From JAGOLU01 sp037138475 (GTDB lineage: Bacteria > Patescibacteriota > Microgenomatia > UBA1406 > GWC2-37-13), in NCBI GenBank assembly GCA_037138475.1, contig JBAXII010000011.1, positions 1 through 45,821 on the forward strand: a stretch of DNA of 45,821 bases, read 5' to 3'. Below are positions 39,959-45,821 of the stretch, piece after piece. Made by a program: the position numbers and the translations under genes. Under the pieces are notes generated by a model that saw nothing but the letters and a program-made list of their open reading frames with translations, was not told the origin of the DNA and did no database searches. How positions within the stretch are numbered: the stretch's first letter is position 1; each line of letters starts with the position of its first letter.

Positions 39959-41206
39959 ATGACAAACAAAAAACTAAGTGTGCTCTCAATCCTTTTTTTT
40001 GTAGTATCACTGGGAGTTGGATATTTTGGACTCTCAGCATATTCTGCTCCTTCCCTTTCGCCGAGCAAGACCACTGCCTCACTGGAGCCCACCATTCCTC
40101 CTGAGCCATTGACCGAGGAGTGTCCTACCAATGGCAAAATGTATGGAGTGTCTGCAAAGAATGCATGGGTAAAGCGACGACCACTGGGAGTGGTTATCGA
40201 AAATCACAAAGAATCTCGTCCTCAATCTGGCATCTCCGACGCTGATGTGGTATACGAAGGAGTATCTGAGGGAGGAGTGACGCGCACACTCAGTATATTT
40301 TACTGTCAGGACACCAAGACTGTGGGACCCGTACGTTCGGCACGGGTACACTTTATAAATCTGCTCCGTGAGTGGGGCAACAACCCTCTCTATGCTCACG
40401 TAGGTGGAGCAAATTGTGATCGCGAGACAGGAAGCGGATGTGGCAATGGAGCGCCTGCTGATGCTCTAGGACTCATCAACAAACTGAGTTGGAATCTGTA
40501 TAACGACCTCAATCAGTTTTCAATTCCCTATCCCCAGTACTATCGTGACTACGATCGTCTTCCTGGAGTCGCCACCGAGCACACCATGTATAGCAGCACC
40601 AAAAAACTGTGGGATTATGCTGCAAAAAATCGCAAGCTCACCGAAGTTGATGAGGATGGGGTGAGATGGGATAAGGGCTGGACACCGTGGAAGTTTATCG
40701 ATGATGCTGATACCTCCAAGAGAGGTAGTGAAAAATATATTGCATATGATTTTTATGATACAAATGCAGCTGAGTATGGTGTAGTGTGGAACTATGACAC
40801 AACAACCAATACATACCTTCGGACCAATGGAGGGAAACCACACAAGGACTTTAATAACGATAAGCAACTCAGTGCAAAGAATGTCGTCATCATCGATGCA
40901 CGCGAGGTATCTGCAAATGATGATTACCCAGGGGGTCACGTCGTCTATAGATTGACAGGCACAGGCGATGCATACGTATTTCAAAATGGAAAAAAGATCA
41001 AGGCGACGTGGAGCAAGGAAACACTTGATAGCAAGATGGAGTTCACGGATGAAAATAATAAAGAAATCTCGATGGTGCGTGGTGTAACGTGGCTCAGCTT
41101 GATACCAACCGGGAACCTTGTATACTCGGGTGCAGCTGCACCTACAAAGTCTGAGGGTTCACCAGTACCTACCTCGAAGGTAGTAAAAAAAGAGGTTACT
41201 GAGTAG
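39959..41206 (+). CDS. DUF3048-domain extracytoplasmic protein (YerB-like)
   Basis: The protein has 415 residues. An N-terminal hydrophobic segment (SVLSILFFVVSLGVGYFGL) exports or anchors it. The DUF3048 core shows RPLGVVIENHKESRPQSGIS, VVYEGVSEGGVTRTLSIFY and GPVRSARVHFINLLREW, all characteristic of the YerB family. The second half ends with GVTWLSLIPTGN. No catalytic role is established; YerB-type proteins are envelope lipoproteins, although no lipobox Cys is seen here. It is followed after 11 nt by the wHTH gene. Confidence 0.9.
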   Translation: MTNKKLSVLSILFFVVSLGVGYFGLSAYSAPSLSPSKTTASLEPTIPPEPLTEECPTNGKMYGVSAKNAWVKRRPLGVVIENHKESRPQSGISDADVVYEGVSEGGVTRTLSIFYCQDTKTVGPVRSARVHFINLLREWGNNPLYAHVGGANCDRETGSGCGNGAPADALGLINKLSWNLYNDLNQFSIPYPQYYRDYDRLPGVATEHTMYSSTKKLWDYAAKNRKLTEVDEDGVRWDKGWTPWKFIDDADTSKRGSEKYIAYDFYDTNAAEYGVVWNYDTTTNTYLRTNGGKPHKDFNNDKQLSAKNVVIIDAREVSANDDYPGGHVVYRLTGTGDAYVFQNGKKIKATWSKETLDSKMEFTDENNKEISMVRGVTWLSLIPTGNLVYSGAAAPTKSEGSPVPTSKVVKKEVTE

Positions 41207-41217
41207 GAAGCTGACTT

Positions 41218-41793
41218 ATGCTCGCGCATATCATCACTTCCAAAACGAGAAGAGAAATACTTACTCTATTTTTCCATCATCCGAGCGATAGTTACTATCT
41301 ACGTGATATCGTACGTCGAGTCGATGAGGAAGTAAATGCAGTAAAGCGCGAGCTAGACATCCTCGTGGATGGCAAGGTCCTGACCAGTGAGCGGCGACTA
41401 AACAAGGTATTTTTCACGCTCAATCCTCACTATATCTACTATGACGAGTTTATGCGTCTGTTTGCAAAAACCTCGATACTCGCAGTGCAGCTGCGCGAGC
41501 ACATGTCCAAACTCGGAAAGGTAAAGTATCTCGCACTCTCACTCAAGTACTCCAAGCGCCAAGAGGTGCGCAGCGACGAGCTCTATCTACTGGCCGTTGG
41601 TACCATCGTCGTGCCTGAGCTCGAGCAAATCATCTCCTATGCACAGCAAGACTTTGGGCGTGAGATCAACTACTCAGTGATGACTGAAGACGAGCTGACG
41701 TTCCGCAAGCGCAATAATGACCCCTTCATCACGAAGTTCCTCCGCACTCCAAAGGTTATGCTTCATGGGAGTGAGGAAGAGATAGGAAGGTGA
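41218..41793 (+). CDS. Winged-helix protein with degenerate nucleotidyltransferase-like domain
   Basis: The protein has 191 residues. Residues 1-75 form an ArsR-like winged helix (SKTRREILTLFFHHPSDSYY, then LRDIVRRVDEEVNAVKRELD). The remainder (YLALSLKYSKRQEVRSDELY, INYSVMTEDELTFRKRNNDP) has the layout of the MNT-type nucleotidyltransferase attached to such regulators, but without the GS-x(n)-DxD motif. It is probably a DNA-binding regulator. It sits directly after the DUF3048 gene, probably in one operon. Confidence 0.65.
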   Translation: MLAHIITSKTRREILTLFFHHPSDSYYLRDIVRRVDEEVNAVKRELDILVDGKVLTSERRLNKVFFTLNPHYIYYDEFMRLFAKTSILAVQLREHMSKLGKVKYLALSLKYSKRQEVRSDELYLLAVGTIVVPELEQIISYAQQDFGREINYSVMTEDELTFRKRNNDPFITKFLRTPKVMLHGSEEEIGR

Positions 41794-42339
41794 GGGACTA
41801 CAAAGTTTCAATTTACAATCTGCAATCCGCCGATTCGGCGGACCAAATAAGCTTCAATTTTGAATCCTCAATCTAAACTCCTAACTCGCGTTATGCACAG
41901 ATGTCATCCCGACATGTCGGGATCCCATACACTGCATGAGATTGCTTCGTCATTGCATTCCTCCCTCCAGAGGCGTGCAGACGCAATTGTAATAGTCAAT
42001 AATATCAGTGACAGAATGGGTGTTCATGAAGCAAGTCATCCCTCCGGGCATAGCCCTACGGGCGGTGCCCGATCCCACCTTTAACTCCCTAACGTGTCAT
42101 CTTGAGCGAAGCGTAAGCGGAGTCGAAAGATCCCTGATATATGAGATTCTTCTTCGCCGAATCGGCGAATCAGAATGACCAGGCATAAATCGACATCGAA
42201 TTAGTTGGTTATTACAGCAATGACAAATGGCATCTTGGATGGAAGATTACGTAGGTCGAGCTCCTAACCAATAGCTCTATACAAGTCGTATAACTCATTT
42301 CTCCAGTGGCTTTGCATCCCATTGGGGCCCCTTTGGGGA
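41794..42339. repeat. Repeat-rich spacer before cca
   Basis: In order it holds: AATTTACAATCTGCAATCCGCC-type runs with the TCCGCCGATTCGGCGGA palindrome (41805-41875), GTCATCCCGACATGTCGGGATCC (41908-41930), AATTGTAATAGTCAATAATATC (41983-42005), GTCATCCCTCCGGGCATAGCC (42034-42075), and the TGTCATCTTGAGCGAAGCG element with the TTCGCCGAATCGGCGAA palindrome (42095-42182). The remainder is plain. No gene is seen. Confidence 0.65.
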
Positions 42340-42345
42340 TATAAT
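42340..42345 (+). promoter_or_regulatory. -10 box, cca (leaderless)
   Basis: TATAAT lies 7 nt before the ATG at 42353. Confidence 0.55.
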
Positions 42346-42352
42346 ACTTTCA

Positions 42353-43702
42353 ATGTACACGTTGCCCACCCCCATCATCGAGTTTATGACGGTACTGAAG
42401 TCTGCAGGTCACCAGGTGTATGTAGTGGGAGGAGCCGTGCGTGAGTTGATATTGGGAAAAGAAATCACTGATTGGGACTTTACGACCAATGCGACCCCAG
42501 AGCAAATCATCTCGCTATTTCCAGATAGTTTCTACCACAATACCTATGGCACCGTGACGGTAAAGTGGCCTCAGCAAAGTGAGAGTTCACAGCTCCTCGA
42601 GATCACTCCGTATCGAGTGGAGGGTACCTACTCAAATAGTCGACATCCAGATGAGATCAGATGGGCCAAGACGCTCGAGGAAGATCTCTCACGCCGAGAT
42701 TTCACCATAGGAGCCATGGCATATGATGGAGAGAGTGTTATCGATCCCTATGGAGGGCAGAAAGACCTCGATGCGAGGATCATTCGCGCCGTGGGAGAGC
42801 CAGATATGCGATTTGGAGAGGATGCGCTCCGCATGCTCCGCGCTGTCAGATTCAGCTCCCAGCTTGCATGTGTGATAGAGCCTGCAACATTGGAGAGTAT
42901 AAAAAAACATGCGTCTTCTATACAAAATATTTCATATGAGCGCATTAGAGATGAGTTTTTTAAGATTTTATCTGCTCCTCATCCTGCAGAAGGAATTCTT
43001 TTCTTGAAAAATACGAACCTTTTGAAGTACATCTTGCCAGAGCTGGATGTGTGTTTTGATGTATCACAAAAGTCACCGAATAGACATCATATCTACGATG
43101 TAGGTACGCACCTCGTGAAGTCTTTGGGTTTCTGTGAGTCAACGAATGTCATCACGCGCTTTGCGACCCTGATCCATGACATTGGCAAAGTCCCTACCTA
43201 TCACAAAGATGCAGACGGACAGATCACCTTCTACAACCACGAGGTCGCAGGTGCGCGCATGGCCAGCGACATAGCAGATAGGTTTCGACTTTCGAAACAG
43301 GAAAAGGAGTTCCTCGTCATGCTGGTAGCTCAACACCAATTTGTAGTATCAGAGGAGATGACTGATAATGCGCTGCGGAGATTCATCCGCAATGTAGGCA
43401 AGGAAAATCTAGATGAGATGTTTGCACTCCGTCATGCAGACAGACAGGGCGGTGCAGCGTCGGAGACGAGCTGGCGCACAGAGCTTTTCAAAAAGCGCGT
43501 AGCTGAGCTGCTCATTGAGCCATTTACCGTCAAAGATCTCAAAATCGATGGCAATGATGTCATGCACGTCCTCCAGATCAAGCCCTCCAGACAGGTGGGA
43601 GATATCCTCGATGGCATCTTTGAAAAGGTCATACAAAAGGAGCTCGTGAATGAGCGAGAGGTGCTTTTATCCCACCTCAACAGCGTAAAACTAGTAAAAT
43701 AA
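42353..43702 (+). CDS. cca: CCA tRNA nucleotidyltransferase with HD domain
   Basis: The protein has 449 residues. The class II nucleotidyltransferase head shows VYVVGGAVRELILGKEITDWD (G-G-x-V-R and D-x-D), RRDFTIGAMAYDG and DPYGGQKDLDARIIRAVGEP, then EDALRMLRAVRFSSQL. An HD domain follows (FATLIHDIGKVPTYHKD). It adds or repairs 3' CCA on tRNAs. This is needed here because tRNA-Cys and tRNA-Ser in the same window lack encoded CCA. The HD domain may give phosphatase activity. Confidence 0.96.
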   Translation: MYTLPTPIIEFMTVLKSAGHQVYVVGGAVRELILGKEITDWDFTTNATPEQIISLFPDSFYHNTYGTVTVKWPQQSESSQLLEITPYRVEGTYSNSRHPDEIRWAKTLEEDLSRRDFTIGAMAYDGESVIDPYGGQKDLDARIIRAVGEPDMRFGEDALRMLRAVRFSSQLACVIEPATLESIKKHASSIQNISYERIRDEFFKILSAPHPAEGILFLKNTNLLKYILPELDVCFDVSQKSPNRHHIYDVGTHLVKSLGFCESTNVITRFATLIHDIGKVPTYHKDADGQITFYNHEVAGARMASDIADRFRLSKQEKEFLVMLVAQHQFVVSEEMTDNALRRFIRNVGKENLDEMFALRHADRQGGAASETSWRTELFKKRVAELLIEPFTVKDLKIDGNDVMHVLQIKPSRQVGDILDGIFEKVIQKELVNEREVLLSHLNSVKLVK

Positions 43703-43774
43703 GGACACCGATCTCCCTGGTTTCAGGTATAATTCACCTCAGGTTAGAACTACTCATAACCATTCGTAATACTC

Positions 43775-44617
43775 ATGGATAATTACTCAATTCTCGGCGT
43801 CTCACGCTCTGCATCAGACGCAGAGATCAAGTCCGCATACAAGCGGAAGGTGGTCGAATGGCATCCTGATCGCAACAAGTCACCAGAAGCGCCAGAGATG
43901 ATCAAAAAGATCAACAAGGCATTTGAAGTGCTTTCAGATCCCCAAAAGAAATCTATCTACGATCAAGTTGGCCACGATGCCTATGACAAGCGAGGATATG
44001 GAAGCGCATCAGGCGGTTCACAAGGATATCCAGGCGCTGGATACTCAACAGGTCCGGGAGGGTTCAATGTCGACTTTGACTTTGGGGGGGCAAGTGGAGT
44101 GGAGGATATATTTGAATCATTCTTTGGGGGGGGCAGGCGAGGACGCTCGCGTCCTCGCCGACAGGTATATCAGATGAATCTGACCTTTGAAGAAGCCATA
44201 AAAGGAGTGACCAAAGAGACCGTCATCGAGGGCAAATCCCGCGAGATCAAGATACCTGCGGGAGTGGATACGAATATGCAAATCAGATTCACAGATTTTG
44301 ATGTGGTGGTACAGGTCAGGCCGCATGCTTTTTTTAAACGAGAAGGGCAAGATATATTTTACGAAAAGCAAATACCATTTGTGACTGCGGTACTGGGAGG
44401 ATCAGTGAACATCCCCCTCGTGGAGGGATCCATAGATCTCAAAGTCGCGCCAGGCACGCCAACAGGCAAGATGGTGAGACTGACAGGGAAAGGTATCCCC
44501 TTCCCCAATCAAAATCGCTGGGGAGACTTTTATGTTACCTACAAGGTCCATGTACCTACACGCGTATCTTCAAAGGCCAAAAAGCTCCTTGAGGAGCTTT
44601 CGACAGAACTCGCGTGA
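43775..44617 (+). CDS. DnaJ/CbpA-type co-chaperone without zinc finger
   Basis: The protein has 280 residues. The J domain shows MDNYSILGVSRSASDAEIKS and WHPDRNKSPEAP, whose HPD tripeptide stimulates DnaK. A Gly-rich linker (GYGSASGGSQGYPGAGYSTG) follows, then one C-terminal substrate-binding region (QMNLTFEEAIKGVTKETVIE, VAPGTPTGKMVRLTGKGIPF). The CxxCxGxG zinc repeats of DnaJ are absent. No dnaK is in the window. A TATAAT box lies near 43728-43733. Confidence 0.93.
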   Translation: MDNYSILGVSRSASDAEIKSAYKRKVVEWHPDRNKSPEAPEMIKKINKAFEVLSDPQKKSIYDQVGHDAYDKRGYGSASGGSQGYPGAGYSTGPGGFNVDFDFGGASGVEDIFESFFGGGRRGRSRPRRQVYQMNLTFEEAIKGVTKETVIEGKSREIKIPAGVDTNMQIRFTDFDVVVQVRPHAFFKREGQDIFYEKQIPFVTAVLGGSVNIPLVEGSIDLKVAPGTPTGKMVRLTGKGIPFPNQNRWGDFYVTYKVHVPTRVSSKAKKLLEELSTELA

Positions 44618-44902
44618 GGTAATGCAAAATTTAAAAGGCAAAAGGAAAAATTGACAAGAATGTGTCTCCATGTCATCTTGAGCGAAGCGAAGCGGAGTCG
44701 AAAGATCTCTGGTTGACATAACCGATAGATCTCCCTGCCCCGCTACGCCACATCGGCGGATTGAGGAGTCGAGTTGACAGAGTGCTGAGCAAACACGGAG
44801 ACATATTTATTATCGCCATTGCCTTTCGGGCTCGAAGTTCGCGTCCTGATCTGGTAAAATACCCTTCGGACAACCTGTTTTATACCATTTTATTTCACAT
44901 CC
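44618..44902. repeat. Repeat-containing spacer before efp
   Basis: An AAAATTTAAAAGGCAAAAGG run (44626-44650) is followed by a TGTCATCTTGAGCGAAGCGAAGCG element (44671-44760) with a degenerate palindrome. From 44800 the sequence is unremarkable and contains TAAAAT (44855-44860), a possible efp -10. Confidence 0.55.
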
Positions 44903-45469
44903 ATGAACACATACGCTGGAGCACTCAAACGCGGAGAATTTATCAATCACCAAGGATCATTTTGGCAGCTGCAAAAGATCGAGTTCTACTCCCCAGGCAA
45001 GGGATCTGCACTCACGCATGCAAAGATGAAGAACGTCAAAACGGGCAAGACGCTCGACTACGCATTCAAATCAAATGAGGATGTAGAGACTATAGACGTC
45101 AGCAGCGTCGAGATGACCTACATGTACAAAGACGCAGATGCGCTCTATTTCATGAACCAACAGACATACGATCAGACATCCATCCCCCTAGGTATGGCAG
45201 AAGGATTTGCCCAGTATCTCAAAGAGGGAGACAAAATCTACGTGTACATGCATGAAGATGAGGCACTGTCACTCCGCGCTCCGCTCACGGTGACTATGAA
45301 GATCGTCGAGTGTGAGGATGCCGTGAAGGGCGATACGGTCAGTAACGTCCGCAAGCCTGCAAAAACTGAGACTGGAGCCACTGTCATGGTGCCGCTTTTC
45401 GTCAAGGTAGGCGAGACTGTCACGATCAACCCTGAGACTGGGGAGTACACCGGGAGAGCACAAATCTAA
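44903..45469 (+). CDS. efp: Translation elongation factor P
   Basis: The protein has 188 residues, full length with three beta-barrel domains. EF-P relieves ribosome stalling at consecutive prolines. The tip loop of domain I reads FYSPGKGSAL, with Lys at position 33 equivalent to the modified Lys of E. coli EF-P. Domain II (MYKDADALYFMNQQTYDQTSI) and the C-terminal signature (VPLFVKVGETVTINPETGEY) are intact. No EF-P modification gene is in the window. Confidence 0.97.
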   Translation: MNTYAGALKRGEFINHQGSFWQLQKIEFYSPGKGSALTHAKMKNVKTGKTLDYAFKSNEDVETIDVSSVEMTYMYKDADALYFMNQQTYDQTSIPLGMAEGFAQYLKEGDKIYVYMHEDEALSLRAPLTVTMKIVECEDAVKGDTVSNVRKPAKTETGATVMVPLFVKVGETVTINPETGEYTGRAQI

Positions 45470-45821
45470 TTGATAATTGAAAATTGATAATGGATAGTTG
45501 AGAGGTGACTCTTTTTGACATTCAGGCTTCGTCCTGTCATTCCAGCGTCATGCTGGAATCTCACACCCTTCAAGACATGAGATCCCGGGATAAACCCGGG
45601 ATTGTAATAGTCAATAATATCGGTGACAATTTCTTATGTATGTCATCCCCGCGTGCGCGGGGATCTAAAGGAGCCGTACACCTAAACAGCCTCATGTATG
45701 CCATTGGATCCTCGTGTTCACGAGGATGACGGACCAGTGAGGTTACACATATTCGTCATCGAATTAGTGAGTTAAGTAACCTTTTGTGTGTTTTTTCGTG
45801 CCTCAAAGTAGTAAGAAGCCA
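45470..45821. repeat. Repeat cluster at the window end
   Basis: It contains TGTCATTCCAGCGTCATGCTGGAATC (45536-45562), GATCCCGGGATAAACCCGGGAT (45582-45603), ATTGTAATAGTCAATAATATC (45602-45622, as at 41984), GTCATCCCCGCGTGCGCGGGGATC (45641-45664) and GGATCCTCGTGTTCACGAGGATGAC (45707-45731). The short open frame at 45505-45729 only reads these repeats. Nothing coding is seen after that. Confidence 0.65.

Noticed and set aside
45505..45729. 74-codon open frame at the window end
   Set aside because: It consists of palindromic repeats only.
1..45821. CRISPR array
   Set aside because: No regular direct repeats with equal-length unique spacers are present. The repeats seen are palindromic elements or short tandem arrays.
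1..45821. UGA recoded as glycine (Gracilibacteria-type code)
   Set aside because: Many genes end properly at UGA (for example the helicase at 1650 and both IS30 transposases), and conserved glycines use GGN.

Overview
The window looks like chromosome from a Candidate Phyla Radiation (Patescibacteria) bacterium. Reasons: shortened housekeeping proteins (IF-2 without its N-terminal region, a Lon-type ATPase without a protease domain, DnaJ without a zinc finger), DUF4012 and DUF3048 envelope proteins, an archaeal-type aspartyl-tRNA synthetase, weak or absent Shine-Dalgarno sites, and many small palindromic repeats between genes. UGA is used as a normal stop, which argues against the recoded lineages (Absconditabacteria/Gracilibacteria). 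Lineage is inferred from gene style, not from a tree.

Layout. 1-3.8 kb: end of an IS1595-type element, a DEAD-box helicase, an HD hydrolase, tRNA-Cys, tRNA-Ser with a serine-recombinase remnant, and a SOUL protein. 3.8-10.2 kb: an AT-rich island with two overlapping photolyase genes, bounded by two 1077-bp IS30 copies in opposite orientation. Each IS30 copy abuts one half of a broken IS1595 element, so the island was probably inverted by recombination between the copies. 10.2-12.8 kb: a diversity-generating retroelement (DGR) cassette. It has a 644-codon target gene with a C-terminal variable repeat (VR), a non-coding template repeat (TR) with its own promoter and terminator, and an antisense Avd-like remnant. 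No reverse transcriptase is visible. 12.8-18.3 kb: an IS200-type remnant, then cargo genes of unknown function, each preceded by a copy of the 3' end of the Lon-like ATPase gene. 18.3-22 kb: groES-groEL and a secreted protein. 22-27 kb: small enzymes, tRNA-Tyr and a D,D-carboxypeptidase. 27-38.6 kb: the information-processing block (aspS, recJ, a degenerate DHH protein, infB, nusA, rplY) and a DUF4012 protein. 38.6-45.8 kb: a nucleotidyltransferase, a 2H-like protein, a DUF3048 protein, a wHTH protein, cca, dnaJ and efp.

Together the housekeeping genes cover translation (infB, nusA, rplY, aspS, efp, cca, tRNAs), protein folding (groESL, dnaJ), DNA repair (recJ, photolyases) and envelope functions. 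The accessory part lies mostly between 3.8 and 17.2 kb.

The most notable signals are: (1) the TR/VR pair, where all 25 mismatches over 127 aligned bases fall on template adenines, with no RT in view; (2) the inversion that split an IS1595 element; (3) repeated lon 3' ends in front of cargo genes; (4) recJ carrying several in-frame insertions of genome repeats; (5) about a dozen genes with a -10 box 6-9 nt before the ATG, suggesting leaderless mRNAs.
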